From positions 186,001 through 250,000 of the forward strand of contig JAODUP010000552.1 in NCBI GenBank assembly GCA_025642065.1: 64,000 nt of DNA, given 5' to 3'. The position numbers and the translations under genes were made by a program. The stretch comes from Paralvinella palmiformis. Its lineage: Eukaryota > Annelida > Polychaeta > Terebellida > Alvinellidae. Under the pieces are notes generated by a model. That model was not told where the DNA came from, made no database searches, and saw only the letters and a program-made list of their open reading frames with translations. Below, piece by piece: positions 49,926-63,205 of this stretch (the first letter of the stretch is position 1; each line of letters begins with the position of its first letter).

Positions 49926-52156
49926 ATGCCTGGTGGTCGAAGCGAAGATACAAGCAGTCCATACCTGATCGTCACTATGGTAAAGCGTCATATCCTCATA
50001 GACCCAACCCAGCCCTCCACGTCCAATCAATCAAGACCACCGCGAAGAACTAAGTGGGAACTTTGTATTCTTTGCCAAGCAGAGACGGGTGAACCTTTGC
50101 AGTGCCCACTAAGATATACCATGAAACTGAGTGGTGTTGCCTATGCATCATTGACAGAAGACCTCGTCCAGTTCATGGGACTTCGCTACATGCCAATGGA
50201 ACTCAACGTGAACAGACTGGATGATGGTGATGGCGTAGAAGCTACCTTGAGGAGACACATTGCTCAGTGGCACAAGAAATGTTTAAAGTTTAAATTTTTT
50301 TTTGCCAAGCAGAGCAAAGCAGAATCAGCTTCAGGACAACAATCTAGTACCGGTACTCCAACCATGCGCACACGATCAGCAGCTGCCCACAAGCTTCCAC
50401 AGTCAACCGAGCCTATCTGTTTCTTCTGCAATAAACCAGCTGGCACTGGAGACTTGCACCAAACAGCTACAATGGAAATTGACAAGAACGTTCGGAGATG
50501 TGGCACTGAATTGGGGGACACTGAACTGCTGGCCAAACTGTCTGCGAGAGACATGTTTGCCATCGAGGCAAAATACCATCGCAACTGTCTCATAGACGTG
50601 GCTAACCTCTACAATACGAGACTGTAGCAGCTGGGTGCCATGGTAACTAACAAAATACACACAACTAGACTGAAGAACAGACTTCTTTCTGTGCTTCCTG
50701 ATCTGAGAGCCCATTCTCAGGGCCGAGACACAATTCTCTTGTTCGAGAAAGATATAGGTCCCGCCGTGACGAAGGCCTGTGATCATAACAGTGATGCCAT
50801 GCACCTAGGAAGAGCAGCATAGGTAGTCCGTAGATAAATGTTTGAGATTAGATTTCCCTTTGACGGTGCGTACCTAGCTGATTCCCTGAAATATTCTGTG
50901 ACACCATCCCTCCTTGTTCTAGTGAACATGATCCCCGATAGGACGAACATCAAACACCAGACTCAGTTGGCCAACACAAGCACCACAATTGCTTCTCTTA
51001 CACTATCGCAACTATTGGTGTTTAACAGTGTTAAGCATGCACGCAGCGTTGAGTCAACATCAGTGCGCCACAGCCGCGAGAGAGTAACCCCATTCCCACT
51101 CTACTTGACCCTCAAGATTCACGCTGTGACCAGGAGCAGAAGTCTGATTGACATGCATGCAGTTGAGGAATGTTCAGCCTAGGGATGTGTGTGTCATATG
51201 ATATATTACTACATCTCACAGCAGATATTGCCAATGGTGTCTGCTAGCGCTTCAACATGGAATAAGTAGTTTTCCATCCCAGGCTGTGCCAGGGACTGTT
51301 CACTACTGGGTCTATCGATAATATTGGCCATAACCCCAGCTCTGCGACGGTCAAGGATTCTTTTCTTGGCGCTGGTATCTCCCTAATGCAACATCAATCA
51401 CACACGGATGGCGGACTCGGCCGTGGTGTATTGGTGCTTGGGCAAGACATCTCTACCGCCTAGTCGGTAATACCCCTGTCATCAGTGTACGCAAGTGTGT
51501 CACTTACTGCCATGAAGACTTTACTGCACCCACTCTACAACGTCCTGCAAGACATCCCGACCTCCTGGCTGCTGAGGCTGCCGTACAAGAAGAGTATGGG
51601 TGGCTGAGGACAGTGACGACAGCTCTACAGAAGCAATCAATAGATGAATGGGTGTCATGGCCTGGCTACCATGCCGATGTCCAGCAAGCAGTGATCCCAC
51701 CTGCCGCGATCAATGCACTGTTATCTGTTGGTAGACAGGGCACACTCAGTGGCAGTGATAAGACATTCCATGGCCATCGTTAAGGCAGTAATTCAGCACG
51801 TGAACAAGTACCTGTACTTGTTGCTGATCAGTCACTCTTCGCCCTTGCCAAGGAAATACAGTGGGCCTAGCCAGCCGCACAAATCTAGGGCCCTAGATAA
51901 CATTCCCTCAACACAGGCAGCACTCCAGCAACGCATCAAGCGTGCATCTCTCCAGACCAACTGCTGGAACCAAACTCTGGTCCTGAATCCTGAGTTACCA
52001 AGCCCATCTGACTGGGACTGGACAAAGAAGGCCTGGACAAAATCTTGCCACGAACTGATCCACTGTAACTGCAAGAAGGGGTATACCGGCCGCTGCAAGT
52101 GCACCAAGGCTGCATTCAAGTGCACTGCATTATGTGCATGTTCGGGAGACTGTTAG
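49926..52156 (+). pseudogene. Broken transposon protein: Cys/His-rich N-terminus, DNI-HNPSS core, Cys-rich C-terminus
   Basis: 49926-50627 is open: two CxxC-type clusters (CILCQ ... HKKC; CFFCN ... KYHRNC) suggest zinc binding. An in-frame TAG at 50625 and further stops at 50820 and 50835 follow, then 50838-51182 with RHSRERVTPFP-type sequence and LID. After a frame change, 51266-51470 holds SIDNIGHNPSSATVKDSFLG and GISLMQH. Another frame near 51808 reads PVLVADQSLFALAKEIQW. After a third change, 52009-52156 ends in the Cys-rich CNCKKGYTGRCKCTK and CTALCACSGDC. From memory these blocks occur, in this order, in a widespread uncharacterised repeat-encoded protein family of cnidarians, molluscs and other animals; I could not check this. 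A segment normally present after the ALAKEIQW block seems deleted. Non-functional. Confidence 0.65.
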
Positions 52157-52479
52157 GTGCAATCAGACAACTTGACATTTATGCGCCTATATGGATAATG
52201 CGTCTGTATTATATGTACCGGTATGTACTATTCATGTGTCTGAGGTCACTGACCTCACTGTACTTTAAGCTTATAGCCTTTGTTCAGTGCACATTAAAAA
52301 TTAAAGTGCAGCAGATAATCATAACATACCTTTCTAATGATTCCCAAAACAGACAAACTGCATCAGATTCGTGAAAAGATGTCAATTTCAATGTAATTGA
52401 GGTCATTGACCCCTCACGGTCCTCAGAGGTCAAATCTGGCTTACCATCCGATCTTAAAATGACCCTCAAAGGTAATGAA

Positions 52480-52590
52480 GCGAAGTCAAAGACGTAACAC
52501 CCTTCAGATATGCCCACGCCTAGATTCGAACTCAGGTGGTAGTGATCTGTGATCCAACGTGCTACCAGTTAGACCACGGAAGTGCCCTTA
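52480..52590 (-). mobile_element. tRNA-derived SINE next to the transposon right end
   Basis: The reverse strand reads CCGTGGTCTAACTGGTAGCA then CGTTGGATC (A-box region) and GAGTTCGAATCTAGG (good B-box). The acceptor stem and anticodon loop do not pair convincingly, so it is a SINE head, not a tRNA gene. Confidence 0.65.
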
Positions 52591-52906
52591 CTTTATTTTA
52601 AATGAAGTTATGTGATAGGGAAGAGGGAAATACTCGCATTCAGACCCAGTGTGTTGACTTATCAATTAAGCTTATACCAACACAAACAAATATCAGCTAA
52701 TTGGCTATTTTCGACCTATCTCAGTAATCGGCCTATGGGTATTTGGAGCAAATCTCGCGTGATTTCAGATTGTTTGTAAACATAGACACATGCCAGGAAC
52801 ATTGGATACAATCTAAATTAATCAGTAAACAAAATCGTCAACCAGTTCCAATGTCATCATGATGCCAAAGCAAGCTGCACTAAATTTATTGATGAATGTT
52901 GCATTG

Positions 52907-53011
52907 TACCTCGACTATGAGCTTGTCCAACCCCTGTACTAGTGCGCTACTGAGCTCGATTCTTTTCGAGGATAATGGCCTTACAGAAGTTTGTAATTAT
53001 TATTAATAATA
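52907..53011 (+). repeat. ATT-tailed interspersed repeat, copy 2
   Basis: cgactatgagcttgtccaac, ccctgtactag and gattcttttcgagga align with the copy at 29878-29990; the tail is ATT-rich. Confidence 0.6.
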
Positions 53012-56000
53012 AAATATTGAAACAAGCGGCTCGTCATACCGAAAATAGGGATGAGGCTTTGTGTGTTATGTACGGAATGTGATTTTGTTGTGTTGTTATG
53101 CCTCGGTTTTCAATGATCGATGGATGTTTTTTTAAATTTATTTATTGCTTTATATTCGTTTTCAACGGATATAATATAAGAAAATAATGCCACAAAATAA
53201 GATAATAACTGAAGATAGGGTTTAACTGAACATAGTGACCTTTTTTCGCGAATGGTTCAAAGTGGTAGGGCTTGATAACCTCGTCAAAATTTACTTCAGA
53301 ATCTGACATTTTGTCTGTCAACTAGTCAGGATGTTTGTAAACAAAGCTGTGGCACTACATGATGTTTGTCAAAGATGACGTCATACGATAATCCCTAGCG
53401 ATCATAGTAAACACTAGCATTGGCTCGTGAAAGTTTCAGGAATTAAGGATTTAGGGAACATTTAATGGAAATATGAGAGCTGGTGGTTAGAAATGTTTTG
53501 GGTGCATCTGAAAGGAAATAAAATAATTGTTTGCTGCGTTATATTTACTTCGAAATATGATATTTCTTTTGCCGTTACCTTTAACATAAACAAAACTAAG
53601 ACTGCTTTAACTAATTATCTCTAGCTCTCTCTTCGATAAATAATTACTTTTTCCACCCAGAGGAACTATTTTGATTCTCAGAGGCTGACAAATACGACAA
53701 CACCATGTAACAAGTGTCTGACATTTAAACACAGCATGTGGTGTTGCTGCTCACTGATGGATGAATTTGCTATGAACAACAGTCAGTATTGTCTACCGTA
53801 CTAAAGTGTAATAGGACTTTTTACTCAATGATTTACACCTCTATGTAATGTATGCCACTTATATGTTGTAATAATATGTATGTATGTTGTAATCATATGT
53901 TGTAGTGGCCGACTGCCATGAGTGTACACATCAGTCTATGTATCTTGAGAATAAACAGTTCTGTTGCACCGTTCTAAGATGACCATTGTGCTTTTGAGTA
54001 TGTGCACCTAAATATAACACAATAAAACACTCCAGTTAACTGAATTAGTATTTGATTAAACACATCCACTCTTTAACAAATCACTCATAAAAGGACGCAC
54101 ACGTATCAACTTACTAAGTGTCGCTTTATCCACGAAAACAATTCTATTAAAATAAAATGTTCATTGTATATCCAAATTATTTAGTTTTCGCTGTTATTTC
54201 AGATCCAGTTATAAATTGTACATTCCACATTATTTTCTATTACAAAAATGTCGATTACGGCGGTGTTTGAAAGCAAAGTGGGGCGAAGTCTTCAATTAAG
54301 ATCGTTTCGAAGTATTAAAGAAATTAGTGGGGCGAAGTCTCTAAAAACCGGACCAAGTCTCGTGACTTAGTAGGACAGAGTCTCCAAGACCGAAACATCA
54401 GGAAGGAAGATGTTGTAAAACAACGTTTGGCTTGTTTGTTACATTACACTGTTTTTACAGAATTGCGAGCCTTCGGCGATAACCCAAATGATGGCGAAGT
54501 GCCCCTTCGATTGAGGAGTTCTGAATGATCTGGTTGTTAAATGCAAATAAGACTGAATTTGTCATCGTTGAGGAACATCACATCATATTAAAGCTACTTG
54601 GCCTGTCAGGACACAGATCTCAGTCGACCTCAAAAATACTACAATCAGCTCGTGTTTACAAGTTCTTCTCCTTGCTGGACGGTTTGTCGCGAATCGTTGA
54701 CATTTGCCCCAAGACGTCTGATGAAACTAAAGTTATTTACAATATTTAGTATTGTTTGTTTCATTTGATCTTAATCGCAAACTAAATATTTGATAATATG
54801 AGATTATCAGTGATATATAAACACTTCTCTAGAGAAAGGCGTTTATAGGTCATTAAGGGGAGTTCATTTAGTAGATAATTAAGTTAAACTATTAAATGGC
54901 GCTATCAATGGAAGCATTCATGGATCAAAGTCCTATCCTGGACTTTCTACTGTGGAGCAGATGTCGTAGTCAACATTTCTACAGGGGGTTCTCTTGGCGG
55001 TGGTTGTATTATCCTGCCGAACATTTCTGCTGGGGGGGGAGTTCTACCCATCCATTTTTTGAACTGGGATTGGACATATCCGCATCCCGTTTGCCGCAAC
55101 GCTGCAAGACGAGTTCGAGCGCCCCCAGCTGGCGGAGAATGACTTGATCAGCTTCTAGGTGGACAGTCGGTCTCGACGACATCTGGATGGATTTGATTCA
55201 TCTCTCTCGGTTAAGACTAAACAGGATGTCCTTAGATTTGCTCAATTTAATTCACAGCGACGCCGACTGTGATACGCTTTTCTTTCTTCACGGTGCGAAG
55301 GTGCACAGATTGTCAGAGGTGTGCGAACACAATCACTGCCATGGCTTCCTCTTTCACTCCGTGAGACAAATCATGCTACTTCCCCATACAAGGAACACTG
55401 CATCTGTTGACAATTTGTAAGGATGTTTTGCAGATCTTGTTGATTTTTTCTCATGAGCTTACAGATGCCCATGTCGACAGCTTTTTAGCTGTTACAGTAC
55501 ACCTAGAATTGTTTTCATTGACATAAATACTGACTCGTAATTTGGTTAATTTTCCCATCATCTTTAAGCTAGTTCCAGGTGTAACCATGATATGATTCTA
55601 GAGGGAGAAATAGACTAAAAGGTGTCGTTTGTGTCATAAGAAACGCAATCAATTTTTAACATTCCCACCACCCCACATACAGAAACATATGGGTCGTAGA
55701 GTACACCAATAAACTTCTGCATTCCGTCGAGTCCTACGCGTAAACAGAGTGACACAATAATAATTAAAGCTGTCAATCTGTCTTAATTATTTAATCACAA
55801 ACTAACAGTAATGTGAATTAGGACTAAAAAACATCTTTTTTTCTTCACATTTTGCAACCACCATCAAAATAAACCTTTCATTTTTCCCAAAATGTAAAAA
55901 AGATATCGTTTAACACAGGACAGCAGTCTAGAGGTAATCAAACCATAGGTATCCATCCACCCCAATACGCAGACGTCTATACCTGAATATATTATTGTTT

Positions 56001-57290
56001 TGTGTCATTATATCATGCATGTGTATGTTGAAAGCATTTTCAATGGACTAACGCAGCTACCTAAAAATTAAAAAAAAAATTCTGGTGCTGACAGAAGCCA
56101 TATACAGATATAACTGCAACCATTACAAACTTATTGCTTCTCAGTGTTAAACACCTGAAAGTAAGAACCCACCCAGCGGATTATTTCAGATTTTACCCGT
56201 TATCGCTGTCCGTGTTTTTATGATCCAGGTTGGAGTCATATTTCCCGAGATTGCTGGTCACTGGCTATCGGAAGTAATCCTCACAACCCCAGGTTAATTT
56301 TAAAAAAGCATTCTGAAAAGATCCAGTAGTTCTAACTTAGTGTTAGTAAATATAACGTCATACTTTCTTGAAGTGGTTCATATAAACTGACCAAACGAAC
56401 GTTAAATTACAAAACACTTTTTATAGGATTGATGTAATTTGGCAAATGTGAAGTTTAGTTTATCTAAAAGATTCTATGGAATATAGAATTCTAGATAGAA
56501 ATGGACTATTTCAGGGGAATTATGGTTTTCTCATCAAAAGATAAATAAATCATTGTGTGTACATATCAGTGTGTAATATGTATTACACTATTTGGTACAC
56601 ATGTCAGTTTACAAAGAATATTGCAGCTGAACAATTCATCTGCTGATACTTATTAGCCGTACTCTATTTGATATCAGTGACCGAGGAATATCTATATAAA
56701 TAAAAGTGTATGTGTGTACGGAATATTCCTCCCCCGGCAAAAAAATGCATTTGCCAGGTGTCACCACTGGATGGTGAGTGTATTACTTGAGCGCTTCTAG
56801 CTAAAGTAATTTCCTTTTGAACACACGCACATACGATGTTTTTTGTTTGTCTGTGTTCTGACAAGAGTTAAAAAGCGAATATGACATCGGTTGGGACTGT
56901 TGTTTACTCATTAATTTTATTTATATAATTATTCTAAACAGTTAATTATATGGACTTTAAAGTTTATCTATATATGTGTGACCAGAGCTCTGCAAGTATC
57001 CATATGAATCAATGCCACTGTATATAAATATCGATCAGTAGGTCTACATAAGTAGCAATATTCCGATAGATAAAACTTATTATCATTATGGAATCTGTTA
57101 TAATTAGTGAATGTGCTGCATGTTTTACCTTAGAATTGGTCACACCTGAAACAAAAGGCCGAGGTTTGCAGTGATTAGCTCAAATTAATTCACTTTTGGA
57201 CTACTAAGTTGTAGTATATAATATTGGGCTTGAAAATGTAGTCACTATGACCACACTGTAGCTATTTATATCTCTGTAACATTCAAGGCC
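53012..57290. other. Gene-poor DNA with unassigned open frames near 54.5-55.4 kb
   Basis: The frames at 54525-54749, 54896-55147 and 55187-55420 (plus) lie in a locally GC-richer patch (54900-55330) that contrasts with its AT-rich surroundings. I recognise no domain, the frames disagree with each other, and no splice-linked structure emerges. The patch may be a relic of a mobile element. The remainder shows no exons or repeats that I recognise. Confidence 0.35.
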
Positions 57291-57299
57291 TTATGTTAA

Positions 57300-57910
57300 A
57301 GGGACAGTTCGCACTCATATAATTTTTTTAAACATGTAAGCTTATAACAGTAAACAAAAATTTGACAATAACCATAGATATTAGAAAATAATCCAAATTA
57401 CTGGAGGGCCACCATTATGACTGGTAGATTCTAAGGTGGGAAGGAGAAGTCAAGTGCTCCGACGTCACCTGGGCAAAGAGTACACAGTGTTCACATAGAC
57501 ACCAATTAGTTTTTCCGGTTCTCCTCCCACCTTCTTCAATGATTCTGCTTTCTTTGAAACAATTGGAATCATGTTCATCTTGTAATAGTTCTTCTGGCTT
57601 AAACTGATATGGCTGAATGTCAATCATGCTCTAAATTTAGCAAGATTACTAAGTTTTGTTCTGGAATTATTCTTGGCTGACACTCGTTTAGATGCTTTTA
57701 TATGGGTTATACAGACGCGGTCAAATTCCTTGGTTCAATTGACATCAGTATTCAGGAGCTTCCGGCCTGTATCTAGCTTCAAAATGGGAGAGTGATCAAT
57801 TAATCAGCACTTTGAACTGGATTATTTAATATGTGGGTGACTGTTTTCACATTTTAACATCATTGATATGTATTAGTCCTGAAAATTTGAAATGAAGGTG
57901 AACTGTTCCT
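57300..57910. mobile_element. TTAA-type MITE, copy C
   Basis: The left end AGGGACAGTTCGCACTCAT has TTAA outside (57296-57299). The right end GGTGAACTGTTCCT is followed by agga, so the right TTAA is lost by mutation. The interior matches copy B (ccaaattactggagggccac; aaggtgggaaggag). Confidence 0.75.
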
Positions 57911-58062
57911 AGGAGATGGTTTCTCACCCCCCCCCCCCACACACAACAAAACAATACTTGCTGTCTTCCATCAAGTTTGTTTACTGATAACTGATTAGAT
58001 AATACAACTATAACAGACTGTCTGTACACATCCTGATGGAGGACATTAAATTACAGTGGTCT

Positions 58063-61000
58063 CTACTTTGATGGTGCCGCTCCACTCGTCACTTTCTTAG
58101 GTACTGTACCTTCACGGAAACCATTCCTGTTAGGAATATCAATGAATAGCAGTATAATATTTATTCTTCAGCTGTAGAAAAATGATGATGATGTGGATAG
58201 TCCTAATATAGTTCCAGAATTATTCTGATCTGACGTAGTCATTCAGTACTAGAATCAGAACTCCACCATCAAAATTCAAAGCTACAGTTATAACATAATA
58301 TACACACAGCTCGGTACAATTAAGAGCATACATTAATTAGGTCAATACACGAAACAAACATACAAAATCGAGACACAAAAATATTATTATTAATTAAAAC
58401 CCGTGACAGCTTCAGTTCAATTTGTTTGTTTTAAAGCAATACATTGCTAGCAAATACCTTTTATTCAAAAGATACCAATAAACACGACCTTCATGGTATT
58501 ATTAGTTAATCAGACATAAAATAAGTTTTTTTGTTGTAGGTAGAATCATTGTTGCCGACTAATTATACAGCAAAATATGCATGCTCAGAAAATGTCTGCA
58601 TGCTCAGCACTGGCACACAGAAAGTGGTGCTGTTACACACTTAACTGAGAAAGACTATGCCAAAATTTGCACACAATAATAACATCAGCACACAACTTAT
58701 GTCTTTAGCATCTGATAAAATTATTGTTCTAGTTAACTTAATATATAAAATGGATAGAATTAGTCTTATCTACAGTTATAATAAGGAATCATATATTTTT
58801 GGGTAGGATGAAATTTTTTAAGAATAAACTGATACTGCTATGCATGCACATTTGGATCCCAGGCGAGTTGTTAGGTCAGAACAAATATGCCAACCAATCA
58901 GTAACAAGAAAGTCAATGGGACTATTGGAAACAAGATTGATTTCAATACTCAGACTAGCCAGGGCATGGTAAATCTAAAACAAACTCACATATTTGGATA
59001 CGTAAATCTATTCTGAATGTAAGATAGTATGTTTTGATATACAGGTATATGTAAGTGCACTAAATACGATCTCATTGAAGGTGCTGTTTAAGGAACAAAT
59101 CAGATCCAGCCATCTTTTTGGTCAAAGGGGCAACAAGCACTTTAATGTTTGTGTGAGCAATCAATCCAGCATTTATTTATTTAGGACACCTATAATGTAA
59201 ACTGGAGATGTGGGTGTTTTATATTTCTTTAACACTATTCTGAAATGTGTGTCAGTTAAAACAAACAATCCTGCTGAAGAAACGATGCTGTCAGTGTGAT
59301 GATTGTGTAAAAACTATGAATATTCAGTATCACATGATCACTGGTGCTGGCCACACCGAGACACCGGGCGAAATGAGAAGGGTGCATGGCTTAACAAACT
59401 CTGCCTTTATACAGCTTTATGTAAATGAACTGGCTGATGTGTTCCACGTGTTTAATATTGAATGTAAACATGGGGGAAATATAAAAGTTTTCTTACCTTT
59501 GTGAGATAAATTAATTACAGTTAAGTCTAGGAAATATACAAGATTGAACTGAACAAAATGTCTATTTGCTTTTGTTGGTGAAAAAACGTGGGATAGTCAT
59601 TTGCCGTGTAATCTAAGAGTCTACATGATCAGTTGTAGCTTTCTAAGCTAACATCGAGCTTTGGTCAATTTCTACTTGGTGTCGCAGTCATAGTGGGATC
59701 GGTCTATTGCTTTAGTGAAAGAATTAGTACCGATGTTTAGCCCCCCCCCCCCCGAAAACTTTGCTATCCCAATTTCTACAGCTGCACTGAGAATAAATAT
59801 AGCAATGGCAGATAGATGCTTTTACAATTATCACAATTCAAAGGCTATAATAACATTTCAACTAAATAATACCTAAATCTTCTGAAGACCTTCTTCATAT
59901 GCCTCATACGTCCTACACCTTGGGTCCTCCTCCTCTTCGCCTTCTCACTCCAGTTGTCTAAATAAGAGAATAACAAAGAAAATCTAATACCATTAAGAGT
60001 TCCAAGTCCAGCCATTTAACAACTAACCTTAGAATATAAATCCAACAGACCAAGTTAAAGGAACAACACTGTTATTTCTTGCAGCTTCTATTTTTCAAAA
60101 TATAAAATCATCTACTAGCTGGATCCCATATTTGGAGCGGAAATGTCACTTGATATCATTTTGAAGTAACAATGACTCCAACAATATCATTTAGAGTAAA
60201 CCACTTGTAAAATAAAAGATGATTTAATCGCAAAGTATACCACAGTGACTATGCTTAGTGAATATGCCCAGTCAGCAGTGGCAAAAGGCCATGGAGCCAA
60301 ACCAAGGACGTCACATCAACCCCTCCACTATATGGAGCTTGAAAAATGACTTTTATTGTTGACAAATTGTTTAACTGCAATATTTTACATGATGTTTGTA
60401 TGGTAGTCAACTGGACATAGCTAATTAACAAAGCTGGAGTTGAGTTGTTTAGCCTTTCTGAGCTGGTCACATCTGGAATAGATGGACATGGGTGTCTATC
60501 TATGAAAAAAACTCCCTCAAACCCAGGTATCAACCAGTTTTGAACCTATAACCCAGAGGTTTACAGAGCAGTGCTCTAACCACTGCACCACTGGAATCAT
60601 TGAAGATGGACACTTAGTAAGTAAAATCCCCTATAGACACTAACAATTTACCTCAAGTTTCAACAATATCAGGATTATGACATCATTCACAAACATGAGA
60701 GAAATTGGCACTCATCTGGTCACAGATCACTGAAGAAAATATAATTTATTGCAGAAAGATGGATGGCTGTAGTCTGAGGTGACAATCCTAGTGTGTGTGA
60801 AAATGTGCAATGAGTAATTTCGTCCTATTGAGTTGCACTGGGATTCCAGTACATTCAAACCTGAATAAACCAAGCAGCTTCTGGGAAAAAAAATGACCAC
60901 CAGAAGGCAAAAGAAATACTCAAATGTTAAAAGTACAGAATATAATAATAACTTGTCTCAAACAGTGGCACTGAAGAGCTTGCTGGAAGAACAACACTTA

Positions 61001-63188
61001 AAAATGCTTTATCATTATATAATAAATGCTTTATCATTATATAATAAATGCTTTATCATTATATAATAAATATTTTATTATTAAATTGTCTGTCATATTC
61101 AGGTCATAATACAATGGAATGGAAGATTGTATGACACAGTTATAACAATGCTAAGAAATGTTGGCCAGGCACGATTTTAGAACAGTATAGCTGGTACAAA
61201 CAGTTTCTTATGTTATTGAAATAGCTAAAGAGAATGATATAGTGAAATTACCCATGAAGACTGTTTTATACTTTTGTAACCAAATTATCAGATTCATGCA
61301 AATGAGCCAAAACAGTGTCAGTTAGTAGGTTGAGCACAGGGGCAGGAAAAATCATGGGGCTGGCCAACCCAGAGCATCTGTGATCCAGTTTGATCTAGAT
61401 CAAGATGGCAACATGATCCCTGTGCCAGTTGACATCAGAGTATGTGATTTTCTCCTTCACACCATATACTTTTGCATCTGAGAAAGCTGTAATGGCAACC
61501 ATCCAGTAATTTGGATCTTTCTTTATGTCTATGAAATCAGGTATAGTTTGTGATTATTATTGCGGGTACGGAGTTAATTTTATAAGCATTAAACATTTAA
61601 GTTTAATATTATCTGAGAGTATACCAAACCGAACTCACATTTTCTCATTCTTTTAGCAGGATATCCACAACTAGCACAAGTCTTCTTCTGTATATGGTAA
61701 CATCTGCCACCACAACGCCGACACAGAGTGTGCGTCTTGTTGTGGCGTTTTCCAAAACTTGAGGTACCCTTGGTCTGTTAGTAAGAAAATATGTCCCATT
61801 AAACAAACTATGGTTGAATTTTGTTGAAATGTTTAAACCTGAAGGAAGAATCTCAGATATCATAAACAAATTTTAATTACTTTGTTCTTATACTCGAACT
61901 ACAGAGCATTTTAAAATACTAACAGGTAACGTCTGAACCATTTCAGTGCTAAAACAATATTTATCAGTTACTGTTAAGCAAACTTCTAAATCACAACTAC
62001 AAAAAGAAAATTAGTCAAATTTCATATATTAGTTACTGACATTTTTTTCTTAATTTTTAAAGAAACATTTTCTGAAGAATAACCTGAACGTAATAAAGAT
62101 ACTACACCCCGCATAAACAATAAAATACAATACATTTTAACATAAACACTACATTCATGTATGTTTGAATTTACTGAACAAAATTGTTCATTATTGTTTC
62201 AATGAATGCTCATTTAAATCAGATTACATCACAGATTAAACTTAAACCATCACAAAAATATCTACAGAGCAAAAACAATGTGACAGAAATCTCAAGATGA
62301 AACCTCTTTTCTTTGGATGGTAAAATAACCTTTTAAGTTTTAATAATTATTTAAGTTTTAAACTGGGTCATAACAAACAATCTGTACAAAACAAAGATAG
62401 CTGAAGCACAAGTACATTTATTAAGTTAGGTTATTATTAGATCTGAATGACTAAATAATGAAACATCGCAATGACGAATGAAGATGGGCAGCTTTATGTA
62501 AAAGATTACTTTTCAAAGTCAGTTGTGTCCTATTTCTGGGAGTAGCCGAAAGTAATCAGGTTACTAAACATAACATAGTTTCGGTTCATACATGATTGGA
62601 TGCTGTTCATACTCCTGTCATGATACTGACAAAGCTTGTCAGTAGATCTGTCACAAACTGCTTTGGGTATATCTAAAGATAGCTCATAAAACAAGCAGTT
62701 TACTAAGTTTTATATTATCATTATATAAGTGTTATGTACTGACATTATGATTATCATGATTACGATAACACTATAAGTATAACTATTAATATTATAACTC
62801 ATTAATGATTAACAGCGAGTGTTACTGTAAAAGTCTAATTTCTGCGATTACAGGTTTGGACATTTTATTGTGGCGTACTATGTAATGAAGTGGTCAAACT
62901 CTGTAAGTTACTCTATATTAATTCTAAACAAATCAAATTAACAGGTTATAATTCTCATAATCAATAAACATAAAAGTGATAAACATCGACCATCCATAAA
63001 TGGATCTCCGCTATGGGTTCCTCATTCTTCTTCGATTTATACTTTATTTAGTAAAATTTCATCAGTCAAAATATTTTTCTACAATCTACGTATAGCTCAT
63101 TCGTCTTGAGATACTTCTCATGTTATCATAATGCCAAGAGTATTATAGATGAAAGCAGATTTTGAACACATGTAAATTCTCTCACCAT
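58063..63188 (-). CDS. rpl37: 60S ribosomal protein eL37, 95 aa, four exons
   Basis: Exons: 63186-63188 (ATG only, then gtgaga), 61639-61774, 59873-59957 and 58063-58126, in phases 0, 1 and 2, ending at a TAG. The product starts [20 protein letters not shown] and carries the family's C2C2 zinc finger: Cys19, Cys22, Cys34 and Cys37 (CRRC ... CASC). [20 protein letters not shown], then [12 protein letters not shown], follow, and it ends GAAPSK. Length and order match eL37 (about 92-97 aa), a zinc-binding protein of the large ribosomal subunit that contacts 5.8S/25-28S rRNA. An intron directly after the start codon is usual for this gene. The large introns hold a MITE remnant and a SINE. Confidence 0.96.
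60440..60597 (-). mobile_element. tRNA-derived SINE in eL37 intron 2
   Basis: The reverse strand reads CCAGTGGTGCAGTGGTTAGA then GCACTGCTCTGTAA (clear tRNA-like head with A-box) and TTATAGGTTCAAAACTGG (B-box), with the family body following. This is the best-preserved head of its family here. Confidence 0.7.
61005..61078. repeat. Triplicated 23-bp tandem repeat
   Basis: Three near-perfect copies of atgctttatcattatataat plus aaa, in eL37 intron 2. Confidence 0.9.
61090..61625. mobile_element. TTAA-type MITE, copy E (degenerate)
   Basis: The interior aligns with the right half of copy D (gttgagcac...; cagagcatctgtgatcc; gacatcagagtatgtgattt; ccatccagtaatttggat; ttatctgagagt). The termini are eroded and no TTAA pair is evident. 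Its right edge lies about 15 bp from eL37 exon 2. Confidence 0.6.
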
Positions 63189-63205
63189 GTTCCCTAAGGT
63201 TACTA

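Larger units (their letters stand above)
49608..52463 (+). mobile_element. Decayed 2.9-kb DNA transposon with about 60-bp terminal inverted repeats
   Basis: Left 49611-49675 and right 52396-52460 are inverted copies, sharing GATCGGAAGGTAAG / GATCGGATGGTAAG, CAGATTTGACCTCTGAGGAC and GTGAGAGGTCAATG with few mismatches. The interval holds one broken coding region in plus orientation. The TIR contains a GT donor (GGAAG/gtaaga at 49624-49625), and an acceptor ttgcag precedes 49919, so the transposon transcript probably starts in the TIR and splices to the main exon. No clear target-site duplication was found. Superfamily not assigned. Confidence 0.75.

Noticed and set aside
50264..50804. Minus-strand open frames of 109 and 133 codons
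   Set aside because: Antisense shadows of the transposon coding region.
52480..52590. tRNA gene on the minus strand
   Set aside because: A- and B-box-like words are present but stems do not pair, and related degenerate heads occur elsewhere; SINE is the better call.
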